From the NCBI GenBank assembly GCA_025363655.1, contig JANYDK010000080.1:1-64000 (forward strand): a DNA stretch of 64,000 nucleotides, in the 5' to 3' direction. How positions within the stretch are numbered: position 1 is the first letter of the stretch; the number at the start of each line of letters is the position of its first letter. The position numbers and the translations under genes were made by a program. Below, piece by piece: positions 17,714 through 25,909 of the stretch. Origin of the DNA: Deltaproteobacteria bacterium (GTDB taxonomy: Bacteria; Myxococcota_A; Polyangia; Polyangiales; JADJMO01). The notes under the pieces were generated by a model that was not told the DNA's origin, did no database searches, and saw nothing but the letters and a program-made list of their open reading frames with translations.

Positions 17714-18565
17714 TCAGCTCGGCGATTCGTTCGTGAGCGGCACGCCGGCGACGCGTTTCCAGGCCTCGAGAATTTCCGTGCTGTCGATGTCGCGCGGATG
17801 GAAGGTCGGTCGGAAGTAGTCGAAATAGAAACGTGTCAGGCGAAGCATGCCGCCGGGCTCGATGAAGAGGAAGCGTACGACCGAGGCCCACTCGCGCACC
17901 GAGAAGCCGATACCGACGGCGCTCATCATCCGCGCTTGCTGCTCGAGGACCTTCGCCCAAAAAATGACACTCGCGAGGACCATCACGGTGGTGCGCTCGA
18001 AATAGGTGCCGCCGGCCGCTTGGAAGAGATCGTAGGCCACGGATTTGTGCTCGTTCTCTTCGGCGGCGTGCCAGCGCCAGAGCTCGGCCATCGCCGGGTG
18101 CGCGCCTTCGAGGAGACCCTCGTCGGCGAGGATGAAGTGCCCCATCAGCGCGGTGAAGTGCTCGAGCGCACAGGTGACCGCCAGTCGACGTCGACGCGGC
18201 AAGAAGCGCTTCGCCCCTGCGAGGAGCCACGTCACGCCACGCTCCATCTTCTCGACCGGATAGCCGTGCGCGGCGACCATCGCGTTGTAGCGAACGTGCT
18301 CGCGACTGTGCACGCCCTCTTGCCCAGAGAACGCGCGAACGTCGGCGGCGAGGCGCGGATCTTTGGCGAAGGCCCGATGTGCCTGCACGCTGGCGACGAA
18401 GAAGCGCTCGCCTTCGGGAAACATCACGCTCAAATTGTCGAAGAAAATCGAGACCGCACGACGACCGCCGTGCCAGTAGCGCGGCACGGTCGAGAGATCG
18501 AAGCGGAGGTTACGCACCTCGAGCGGCGGCTCATGCGACTCGTGCGACATGGGAATGGTCTGCAT
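17714..18565 (-). CDS. Predicted metal-dependent hydrolase, PF10118 family
   Basis: A 283-residue protein from ATG 18565 (ATG 18550 also possible). It carries hallmarks of the PF10118/COG3687 family: GERFFVASVQAHRAF, FSGQEGVHSREHVRYN (Glu/His-rich putative metal site), ALEHFTALMGHFIL and WHAAEENEHKSVAYD, a second Glu/His cluster. These residues suggest a ferritin-like di-metal helical bundle. A hydrophobic stretch near MVLASVIFWAKVL may associate with the membrane. The physiological substrate is not known. It is divergent from an AraC-family regulator starting about 40-130 bases away, which probably controls it. Confidence 0.85.
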   Translation of the reverse strand: MQTIPMSHESHEPPLEVRNLRFDLSTVPRYWHGGRRAVSIFFDNLSVMFPEGERFFVASVQAHRAFAKDPRLAADVRAFSGQEGVHSREHVRYNAMVAAHGYPVEKMERGVTWLLAGAKRFLPRRRRLAVTCALEHFTALMGHFILADEGLLEGAHPAMAELWRWHAAEENEHKSVAYDLFQAAGGTYFERTTVMVLASVIFWAKVLEQQARMMSAVGIGFSVREWASVVRFLFIEPGGMLRLTRFYFDYFRPTFHPRDIDSTEILEAWKRVAGVPLTNESPS

Positions 18566-18602
18566 GTTGTCGAGTGTCGGACCTCGCCCCTTGCCGCGGT
18601 AG

Positions 18603-19667
18603 GTGCGCGCGTGCCAAAGTCTTGTCAGTTTGGGCCACGAGCAAAATCGCCCTCGTCCGACGCGTGGTGAGCATTCGCTGCCGACCGCGCAGCTCGTGCA
18701 CCTGGTCGAGCTCGTCAAACGCTTCGGCGTCACGCAGGCCGATCTCCTCCGCGGTGAGGACATCGAGAGCGCCGACCTCAAAGATCCGTCGTCTCGTCTT
18801 CCCATCGCCGCCTTCGTGCGCATCGCCGAGCGCGCACGTGCTCTCACCTCCGAGCCCGGCCTCGGCATCTATTTCGGTCTGCGCATGCAGGTGTCGTCGC
18901 ACGGGTATCTCGGCTTCGCGGCGATGGCAGCGTCGACGGCCGGTGAAGCGCTCGAGCTCGCCACCCGCTTCGCACCGACCGTCACCAGCGCGGTCACGCT
19001 GCAACTCCATCGCGATCGCGACAAGGCCCGCCTCGTCATCGAAGAGGAGGCCGACTTCGGCTCCGCGCGCGACGCCATCCTCCTCGCGATCCTCGTCGGC
19101 ATCTGGCGCATCGGCTGCACGCTCACCGGTCGCGAGCTCACCGGACACGCCGAGTTGGCGATGAAGGAGCCCGAGTACTTCGGCCGCTACGCCCGCGTCT
19201 TCCCCAACGCGCGCTTCGGACAAAGACAAAATCAGCTTGTTTTCTCGGCGAACGTGCTCGACTGTCCGCTGCCGACCGCCGACCCTGCCGCCCTCGAGCT
19301 GGCGCGCGATCAGTGCGAGCGCGCCATCGACGCGCTCGGTTGGGGAGGACGCGTCGTCGCCCTCGCCCGCAGCGCCATCCCCATCGTCGGCGGCGGCTAT
19401 CGTCCGCTCGAAGAGGTCGCCGCCAAGCTCCATCTCAGCACGCGCACGCTCAAGCGACGTCTCGCCGATCGAGGCACGAGCTTCTCCGACTTGCTCGAAG
19501 AGGTGCGCCGCGAACGCGCGCTGCGACTCTTGCGTAGCGACCGACACTCGATCGAAGAGATAGCGGCGCGACTCGAGTATTCGGACGCCGCGAATTTCAC
19601 GAGGGCGTTTCGCCGCTGGATGGGGACGACACCAGCGGCGTATCGGAAGAGGCTGCCGAAGAAGTGA
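18603..19667 (+). CDS. AraC-family regulator (OruR/ArgR-like)
   Basis: Up to 354 residues; the start is uncertain (GTG 18603, TTG 18630 or GTG 18696). The N-terminal half matches the 'arabinose-binding domain of AraC-type regulators' seen in long AraC proteins (QADLLRGEDIESADLKDP; YLGFAAMAASTAGEALELATRF). The C-terminal double helix-turn-helix is clear: EEVAAKLHLSTRTLKRRLAD, then IEEIAARLEYSDAANFTRAF and RRWMGTTPAAYRK. It is divergent from the PF10118 hydrolase, the most likely target. Inducer unknown. Confidence 0.9.
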   Translation: MRACQSLVSLGHEQNRPRPTRGEHSLPTAQLVHLVELVKRFGVTQADLLRGEDIESADLKDPSSRLPIAAFVRIAERARALTSEPGLGIYFGLRMQVSSHGYLGFAAMAASTAGEALELATRFAPTVTSAVTLQLHRDRDKARLVIEEEADFGSARDAILLAILVGIWRIGCTLTGRELTGHAELAMKEPEYFGRYARVFPNARFGQRQNQLVFSANVLDCPLPTADPAALELARDQCERAIDALGWGGRVVALARSAIPIVGGGYRPLEEVAAKLHLSTRTLKRRLADRGTSFSDLLEEVRRERALRLLRSDRHSIEEIAARLEYSDAANFTRAFRRWMGTTPAAYRKRLPKK

Positions 19668-19778
19668 AGCGCCATCAACATGGCGCAAGGCAGCGTCGTT
19701 TTCGTCTCGATGTGTCTGGGGCAAAATCAGCGGCCCGCCGACCACGCAGCCACGCACGACCTCTGCTATAGCGACGAG

Positions 19779-21272
19779 ATGTTCAGTCATCGCCGTTTCA
19801 CCTCCGCCCCGTCCCTCGTCGCCCTCTTCGTCGCTGCCAGCGCCTGCGGTCTCGTCGCCTGCGGCTCGGGCGACGACGCCGTCATCGACAACGACACAGG
19901 CGAGCACGGCGACTCCGCGCCGTTCGACTCGGGCACGCCGGTCGATTCGACGGCGAAGGACAGCGGGAAGGATTCGGGCGTCGTCGATTCGACGGTCGAC
20001 GACACGGGGACGGTCGCTGATTCAGGGACCGATACGACGGACTCGTCGGTCGCCGACAGCGCCAAGGATGCCGATGCGACCGCTGACGCAGCCGACTCGG
20101 CCGATGCCGTCGTCGCCGACACGACCGACGCAGCAGACACGACCGATGCTGCCGTAGCCGACACGACGGATGCTGCCGCCGCCGACACCGCCGATGCTGC
20201 GGACACGACCGACGCGGCCGCGGCCGACACCGCCGATGCAGTAGTGGCCGACACGACGGATGCAACGCCGAGCGACACGAGCGACGCGGGACCGACGGCG
20301 ACCGAGGTTTGGGTCGTGCGCGTCAACACGCCGACGACCGGCACCGATGGCGCAGCGGTCTTCATCGACAAGTTCCTCGCCGACGGCACCAGCAAAGGCT
20401 CGATCGCTCTGCCCGGAACGACGGCGACGGCGCCGCAGCACCTCTTCACGCTCGCCGGCGGCGCGGCGACAGAAGGCGCGTTGGCCCTGTCGGGCGATGG
20501 ACACTACGTGACGCTCGGCGGGTACGCGGCTGCGATCGGCACCGCGACGGTGGCGACGGGCTCGACCCGCGTCATCGCGCGCATCGACGCCGCCGGCACG
20601 ATCGACACCTCGACGCTTCTGACGGTCGGCACCTTTGCCGCCAACCCGTTCCGCTCCGTCGTCACCTCCAACGGCACGGATTTCTGGGCCGCGGGCACCG
20701 CGTCCGGCACCAACGGCGGCGTCCACTACATCGCTCTCGGCGCCTCGACGGACAGCGGCAATCTCGCGTCCGCGCCGACCAACGTTCGCACCGTGAACAT
20801 CTTCGGCGGCCAGCTCTACATCGCCACCGCCTCGAGCCCGTACGTCGGCATCTCGTCGTTCGGCACGGGCCTTCCGACGACGACGGGGCAGACCGCGGCC
20901 CTCCTGACCAGCAGCACCTCGGCGTACGCGTTCGCAGGGCTCGATCTCGACAGCGCCGTCCCGGGCATCGACATCCTCTATGTCGCCGACGACGGCGCAG
21001 GCATCCAGCGCTGGAAGCAGGCGCCGACAGGAACCTGGACGAAGGCCAACACGTTCACCGACGCTTCGTTCACCACCATCAAGGGCGTGGCCGCAAAAGT
21101 CGTCGGTGCCGATGTCGTCATTTACGGCAGCAACGTGTCCTCGGCCACGTCCTCCTCGATCTTCAAATTCACCGACGTCGGTGCTGCGCTGACCACCTCG
21201 CCCGCGTTCACCAAGATCGCCGACGCCCCTGCCTCGTCCGTCTTCCGCGGCATCGCGCTTGCGCCGAAGTGA
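19779..21272 (+). CDS. Lipoprotein with extreme Asp/Thr/Ala repeat linker and beta-propeller
   Basis: A 497-residue protein from ATG 19779. A lipobox (CGLVAC) is followed by about 130 residues of low complexity made of DTTDAADTTDAA-type repeats, highly acidic. The remaining about 330 residues are beta-rich (VWVVRVNTP, GSIALPGTT, FWAAGTASGT, LDLDSAVPGIDILYVADDG), suggesting a six- or seven-bladed propeller. The linker likely spans the outer surface or holds calcium. No catalytic motif. The short acidic repeats look prone to length change. Confidence 0.72.
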   Translation: MFSHRRFTSAPSLVALFVAASACGLVACGSGDDAVIDNDTGEHGDSAPFDSGTPVDSTAKDSGKDSGVVDSTVDDTGTVADSGTDTTDSSVADSAKDADATADAADSADAVVADTTDAADTTDAAVADTTDAAAADTADAADTTDAAAADTADAVVADTTDATPSDTSDAGPTATEVWVVRVNTPTTGTDGAAVFIDKFLADGTSKGSIALPGTTATAPQHLFTLAGGAATEGALALSGDGHYVTLGGYAAAIGTATVATGSTRVIARIDAAGTIDTSTLLTVGTFAANPFRSVVTSNGTDFWAAGTASGTNGGVHYIALGASTDSGNLASAPTNVRTVNIFGGQLYIATASSPYVGISSFGTGLPTTTGQTAALLTSSTSAYAFAGLDLDSAVPGIDILYVADDGAGIQRWKQAPTGTWTKANTFTDASFTTIKGVAAKVVGADVVIYGSNVSSATSSSIFKFTDVGAALTTSPAFTKIADAPASSVFRGIALAPK

Positions 21273-21298
21273 GCTTCTTCTAGGCCCTCGCGACACTT

Positions 21299-21329
21299 GA
21301 CCGGGCGGCATCGCATGGTGCGCCCGGTG
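21299..21329 (+). terminator. Possible hairpin terminator
   Basis: ACCGGGCG pairs with CGCCCGGT across a 13-base loop, shortly after the stop of the propeller lipoprotein. There is no T-run, so this is weak; it could also be a regulatory hairpin upstream of the kinase operon. Confidence 0.3.
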
Positions 21330-21500
21330 TGGCCGTCCGCCCCTGTACCTGAACAGCCGAACGTGGCGTTCGTGCTCTGGCGCAGCACATCTGGCTAAGC
21401 GGAGAAACGTCGGCCGTCTCGAACAGACGGATGCATCCGCTTGATCCAACGTAGCGGGGGACGCGGCAGTCGTTGCTGCGCGGGGGTTGGCCTGCATAAC

Positions 21501-23318
21501 ATGAACATTCCGAGAATGTCGTCTGCCCGCCCGAAAGAGCAGTCCGGTCCACGGACGATTCCGCCTCTAGGTGGAGCGGAGAAGTACCGCGACATCGCAG
21601 AGCTCGGCAGCGGCGGCATGGGCGAGGTGTACCTCTCGGTGGCCAAGGCTTCGGGGCTCGAGGGCTTCAACAAGCTCCTCGTCGTGAAGCGCATTCGGCA
21701 GAGCTTCGCCGACGACGACGACGTCCTGAAGATGTTCCTCAACGAGGCCCGCCTGGCCGCGCGTCTCATGCACCCGAACGTGGTGCAGACGAACGAGGTC
21801 GGGTTCGACGGGCAGCGCCACTACATCGCGATGGAGTACCTCGACGGGCAGTCGCTCTTGTCGGTGCTCCGGCGCGCGCGCGAGCTGAAGGTGCGCTTCC
21901 CGCTCGACATGCACCTGCGCGTCATCACCGAGGCGCTGGCGGGGTTGCACTACGCGCACGAGCTCGGCGACTTCGACGGCACGCCGCTCAACATCGTCCA
22001 CCGCGACGCGACGCCCCACAACGTCTTCGTCACGTACGACGGGCAGGTCAAAATCGTCGACTTCGGCATCGCCAAGGTCGGGCAGTCGGGCGACACGCGG
22101 ACCGGCGTCTTCAAGGGGAAAATCCCCTACATGGCGCCCGAGCAGGTGACGCAGGGGGCGATCGATCGGCGCTGCGACATCTTCGCGGTCGGCGTCATGC
22201 TCTGGGAGGCCGTCGCGCAGCGCCGCATGTGGAAGGGCGCGAGCGACGTGCAAATCATGCTCGGTCTGCACAACGGCGAGCTCGCGCGGCTGAGCGAGTT
22301 CGCGCCGAACGCACCGCCTGCCCTGGTGAGCATCGTCGAGCGTGCGCTGTCGCTGAAGATCGAAGAGCGATACGCCACTGCCGGCGCGATGCAGGCCGAT
22401 CTCGAGTCGTATTTGCGGTCGTTCGGGGCGCCGCCGAGCGCGCGGGACGTCGGGCGCTGGGTGTCCGACGCCTTCGCCGATGCGCGCAAGCAAATCCGCG
22501 CCGCGATCGAGACCCAACTGAAGACCATCAACGAGCAGCCCTCGGCGCTCCTCGTGAAGCCGCTCGAAGAGCTGACCGGTCCGGCTGGCGACGGGACGCC
22601 GCCACACATCGACGGCACACCGTCCGATCTTCGTCGCTCGATGTCGACGCTGTCTGCGCCGTCGGTCTCGGCGGCCTCGCTGACCGACACGCGCACACAA
22701 GTTCGCTCGGGAAATACCGGCATTTTCATCGGCGTTGCGGCCGCGTGCCTCCTCCTCGGTGGCGCGGCGGCCTACTTCGCGACGCGCAGCGCAGGTGACC
22801 CGCCGCCGTCCACCCAGCCGACGACCGGCGAATCGACGGCGGCGACGGCGAAGGCCAGCGCCAATGCGGAGGCGACGACGAAGATCGCAGCCGCGACGAC
22901 GGCACCTGCGCCGCTGCCGGCCGCCACGCCGACGACGAACGAAATCGTCGTCGTCGAGGTCACCACCACGCCGCCCGACGCCAAGGTCTTCCTCGACGAC
23001 GCCACGCTCACCGGAACGACCGCCAAGTATCCGAAGGACGGCATGTCGCATCGTCTGCGCGTCGAGGCGCCGGGGTACTTGCCGCAGAGTCAGTGGGTGA
23101 CCTTCGACGGCAAGCCGATCACGCTGAACGTGAAGCTCGATCGCGTCCCGTTCGCCTATGGCAAGCCCATCGTCACCGTGACTGCGCCGACCGTGCCGGC
23201 AATCGCCAGCGCCAAGCCGCCGGCTGCGACCACGACGACCACCTTCGGTGAGCTCGACAAGCCGCCGCCCAAAGCTCCGCCGAAGAGCTCCATCGACACC
23301 AGCGATCCTTTCAAATGA
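21501..23318 (+). CDS. Ser/Thr protein kinase with C-terminal PEGA domain
   Basis: A 605-residue protein from ATG 21501 (ATG 21516 also possible). The kinase domain has a Gly-rich loop LGSGGMGEV near residue 36, the ATP Lys in VVKRI (about 63), catalytic loop HRDATPHN (about 167-174), DFG (about 187) and APE. The catalytic Asp and Asn are kept, but the Lys of HRDLKPEN is Thr, as in a group of myxobacterial kinases with HRDxxPHN. A single membrane helix (IFIGVAAACLLLGGAAAYFA, about 410-430) is followed by an Ala/Thr linker and a PEGA domain (about 480-550) outside the cytoplasm. Its stop overlaps the next start by ATGA. It is likely an envelope-sensing receptor kinase. Confidence 0.93.
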   Translation: MNIPRMSSARPKEQSGPRTIPPLGGAEKYRDIAELGSGGMGEVYLSVAKASGLEGFNKLLVVKRIRQSFADDDDVLKMFLNEARLAARLMHPNVVQTNEVGFDGQRHYIAMEYLDGQSLLSVLRRARELKVRFPLDMHLRVITEALAGLHYAHELGDFDGTPLNIVHRDATPHNVFVTYDGQVKIVDFGIAKVGQSGDTRTGVFKGKIPYMAPEQVTQGAIDRRCDIFAVGVMLWEAVAQRRMWKGASDVQIMLGLHNGELARLSEFAPNAPPALVSIVERALSLKIEERYATAGAMQADLESYLRSFGAPPSARDVGRWVSDAFADARKQIRAAIETQLKTINEQPSALLVKPLEELTGPAGDGTPPHIDGTPSDLRRSMSTLSAPSVSAASLTDTRTQVRSGNTGIFIGVAAACLLLGGAAAYFATRSAGDPPPSTQPTTGESTAATAKASANAEATTKIAAATTAPAPLPAATPTTNEIVVVEVTTTPPDAKVFLDDATLTGTTAKYPKDGMSHRLRVEAPGYLPQSQWVTFDGKPITLNVKLDRVPFAYGKPIVTVTAPTVPAIASAKPPAATTTTTFGELDKPPPKAPPKSSIDTSDPFK

Positions 23319-24352
23319 CCTTTTTCTCCGCTCGCCGCCGCCTCGCCGTTTGCGTCGTTCCCGTCCTCGCCGCGTTCGGGGCGAGCTCGCTCGGCGCGTT
23401 CCCGTTCTCGTCCCCGTTCTCGTTCTCCGAGGCCTTCTCCTTGCCCGCTGCGTTCGCCGCCGACGACCCGGTCACGGTCGAAGCGCGCGCGCACTACGAC
23501 CGCGCGGTGCAGCTCTACAAAGAGGGCGCCTACGACGCCGCGCTCGTCGAGTTCGAGCGTGCGTACAAAATCATTCCGAACTTCCGCATCCTCTACAACA
23601 TGGGCCAGGTGCAGTTCGAGCTGAACCACTTCGGCGCCTCGCTCAAGCTCCTGCGTCGCTACCTCGCCGAGGGCACCGACTTCCCGCCTGGCCGCAAAGA
23701 AGAGGTGCAGGCGCGCATCACGCAACTCGAGCTCCGCGTCGCCAACATCACGGTCGTGGTCGACGTCCCCGGTGCGGTGGTGAGCGTCGACGATCTCGTC
23801 GTCGGCAAGAGTCCGCTCGCCGAGCCCATCCTCGTCGACATCGGGTATCGCCGCATCAGCGCGACGAAAGACGGCAAGACCGACAGCAACGTCGTCACCG
23901 TCGCGGGCGGCGACAAGCTCAGCGTGCAGCTTGCCGTCGCACCCGCCGAGGTGCAGAAACCAATCGTCGACGATTCGATGGCGAAGAAGCCGGTCGAGAC
24001 CAAGGGCTCGTTTCCCATCGTGCCGTGGGTGGTCACCGGCGTGCTGGCGGCTTCGGCGGTCACGTTCGGCGTGCTGACGATTGGCAAACAGAAGTCCCTC
24101 GCCGACGAGCGCGACAATCCCAACGCCTCGCGCGACACGCTCGACTCGAAGCTGAAGAGCGAGAAGACGTTCGCGCTCACGACCGACATCCTCACTGCCG
24201 GCGCCGTCGTCATGGGCGGCATCTCGCTCTACCTGACGTTCTCCAAACCGAGCAAGCCGAGCAAACCGAGCGACGAGAAGAGCGGCGGCGCGAACGTGAA
24301 CGTGAACGTCGGCGTCGGGCCCGGATCGATCATCGTGATGGGGTCGTTTTAA
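23315..24352 (+). CDS. TPR/PEGA-domain exported protein, kinase partner
   Basis: A 345-residue protein starting in the ATGA overlap with the kinase stop. The signal peptide ends at AFAADD. Residues about 55-125 form TPR-like helices (ARAHYDRAVQLYKEGAYDAALVEFE; RILYNMGQVQFEL). Next is a PEGA domain (ITVVVDVPGAVVSVDDLVVGKSP), a membrane helix (PWVVTGVLAASAVTFGVLTIG), a charged helix and a last hydrophobic segment, then KPSKPSKPS and a Val/Asn repeat tail. PEGA domains often sit in envelope proteins linked to kinases. The coupled expression suggests it acts with the upstream kinase. It ends at the terminator 24357-24385. Confidence 0.85.
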   Translation: MTFFSARRRLAVCVVPVLAAFGASSLGAFPFSSPFSFSEAFSLPAAFAADDPVTVEARAHYDRAVQLYKEGAYDAALVEFERAYKIIPNFRILYNMGQVQFELNHFGASLKLLRRYLAEGTDFPPGRKEEVQARITQLELRVANITVVVDVPGAVVSVDDLVVGKSPLAEPILVDIGYRRISATKDGKTDSNVVTVAGGDKLSVQLAVAPAEVQKPIVDDSMAKKPVETKGSFPIVPWVVTGVLAASAVTFGVLTIGKQKSLADERDNPNASRDTLDSKLKSEKTFALTTDILTAGAVVMGGISLYLTFSKPSKPSKPSDEKSGGANVNVNVGVGPGSIIVMGSF

Positions 24353-24356
24353 AGAG

Positions 24357-24385
24357 AAAACGGAGCGGATTTCGCCGCTCCGTTT
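24357..24385. terminator. Rho-independent terminator between convergent genes
   Basis: AAAACGGAGCGG, loop ATTTCG, then CCGCTCCGTTT. A strong stem with A/T runs on both sides can terminate the kinase operon (plus) and the fibronectin-like lipoprotein gene (minus). Confidence 0.85.
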
Positions 24386-24414
24386 CGATTTCGCGGGGAA
24401 CGCGAGGTCGTCGA

Positions 24415-25836
24415 CTATGCCGGACCTTTGAGCGCGCCGCCGAGGATCCATGCCTTGATGCGGTCACGCTCCTCGGTCGTCAGCGTCGCGCCCGAGCTGG
24501 CCGGGTTGGGCATTTCGGTGTTGCCCGGATCGTCCTTCGCCTTGCGACGATGGGTGTTGGTGATCTTCTGGTACATGAAGCTCACGATCGGGAGACCCGG
24601 GAGAACGCGGTAGTAGGCCGCCTCATCGTACGGCGCGCCGAACTTCGGCTGAATGTCACCCGGGGTCGCGATGAACGAGATGCTTCCAGAGGCCACGGTG
24701 CCGCCGTCTCCATCGGAGAGCGTCGTGACCGTTCCACCGTCGAGCATCTGTACGCTCGGCCACGGCGGGTTGTAACGCACGCTCGCCGGCACCTTCACGA
24801 GGTTCGCGTACGCGTTGTCGACGCTGTCCATCGCCAGACCGCCAGGCGCGCTCGGACCCAAGTGACAACCGCCTTCGCGAGCGCACTTCGCCGAGTTGGC
24901 GACGCCAGGGATGCCGACGAAAATGGGCATGATGTGGTCGGTGAGGTTGGGGACCCTCTGCGCCTTGCGCTCGACCTTGTTGGAGTTCTTGTTGCCGGCC
25001 TTGTCACGCGCGAGGACGACGTAGAAGTGAGAGATGGTGTAGTCGACGCCGGGGACTTCGGCGGTGTTGGTGCCGGTGACGCTGACCTTGGGAATGCCTG
25101 CGAAATCTTCGCCGCCCGGAGTCACCGAGTCGTAGACGTCGTAGGCGATCTCGCTCGCGCCGCTCTTGTCGTCGGTCGCGGGGGCCCAGGTGAGCCTCGA
25201 TTTACCCGTCGTCGCGGCGGTCGAGTCGGGGATGAAGTCGACGAAGAGGAGGCCGGCGAACTGCGGCGGCACCGTGTCGTCGGAGGTCGCGATCGATTTC
25301 TCGATCTTGTTGACGTCCTCGACGCCGGCGGCGTTGACCGCACGAACGACGAAGAAATACGTGCCGCCCGCGTCGAGGCCGGTGACGTTGAAGGAGACCT
25401 TGCCCGGCAGCGTCGTGTACTGCGGTGAGCCGAAGGTCTGTCCGCCCGACTTCTGGGCGACGTAGACGTGATAGGCGATCTTGTCGGCGGTGGTGGTCGG
25501 ATCGGTCGCCGCGGCCCACGTGAGCGTCGCGGTCGTCGGAGTCGCGGTCGTCGCAGCAGCGAGGCCGGCGAACGTCGGTCCAGCGCCGACCGTCGGGACG
25601 ACGCAAACGCCACCGACGAGGACGGTGCCCGGGCCGCACGTGATCGTGCTGCCATCGGTCGGAACGGAGGAGTCGAACGGATCGGAGACGCAGCTGGTGC
25701 CCTCCTGATGCGTGCCCGCGCCACAGGTGATCGTGGTCCCCGGCGAGTTGCTGGTGCTGCTGCACGCGCTCACGCCTCCCGCGCTGATGGCGACGGCGGC
25801 GACGAGGACGCAGATCAATTCGCTTCGCAATTTCAT
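24415..25836 (-). CDS. Fibronectin III lipoprotein with cytochrome c-like C-terminal domain
   Basis: A 473-residue protein from ATG 25836 (AAGG upstream). A lipobox (GGVSAC) is followed by two short Cys motifs (TITCGAGTHQEGTSCV and TITCGPGTVLVGGVCV) and two fibronectin type III-like domains (ATLTWAAATDPTTTADKIAYHVY; SRLTWAPATDDKSGASEIAYDVY). The C-terminal about 140 residues resemble cytochrome c domains of the planctomycete type: CAREGGCHLG, then GGLAMDSVDNAYANLV, and finally MPNPASSGATLTTEERDRIKAWILGGA. The haem motif would be CX5CH instead of CXXCH, so haem attachment is uncertain. Confidence 0.72.
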   Translation of the reverse strand: MKLRSELICVLVAAVAISAGGVSACSSTSNSPGTTITCGAGTHQEGTSCVSDPFDSSVPTDGSTITCGPGTVLVGGVCVVPTVGAGPTFAGLAAATTATPTTATLTWAAATDPTTTADKIAYHVYVAQKSGGQTFGSPQYTTLPGKVSFNVTGLDAGGTYFFVVRAVNAAGVEDVNKIEKSIATSDDTVPPQFAGLLFVDFIPDSTAATTGKSRLTWAPATDDKSGASEIAYDVYDSVTPGGEDFAGIPKVSVTGTNTAEVPGVDYTISHFYVVLARDKAGNKNSNKVERKAQRVPNLTDHIMPIFVGIPGVANSAKCAREGGCHLGPSAPGGLAMDSVDNAYANLVKVPASVRYNPPWPSVQMLDGGTVTTLSDGDGGTVASGSISFIATPGDIQPKFGAPYDEAAYYRVLPGLPIVSFMYQKITNTHRRKAKDDPGNTEMPNPASSGATLTTEERDRIKAWILGGALKGPA

Positions 25837-25909
25837 CACATTACCTTCTACGAAAGAGAGACGAGCGCAGGCGCGCTACGGGACGGACAGAGGTACAGAG
25901 AGACGGCAG

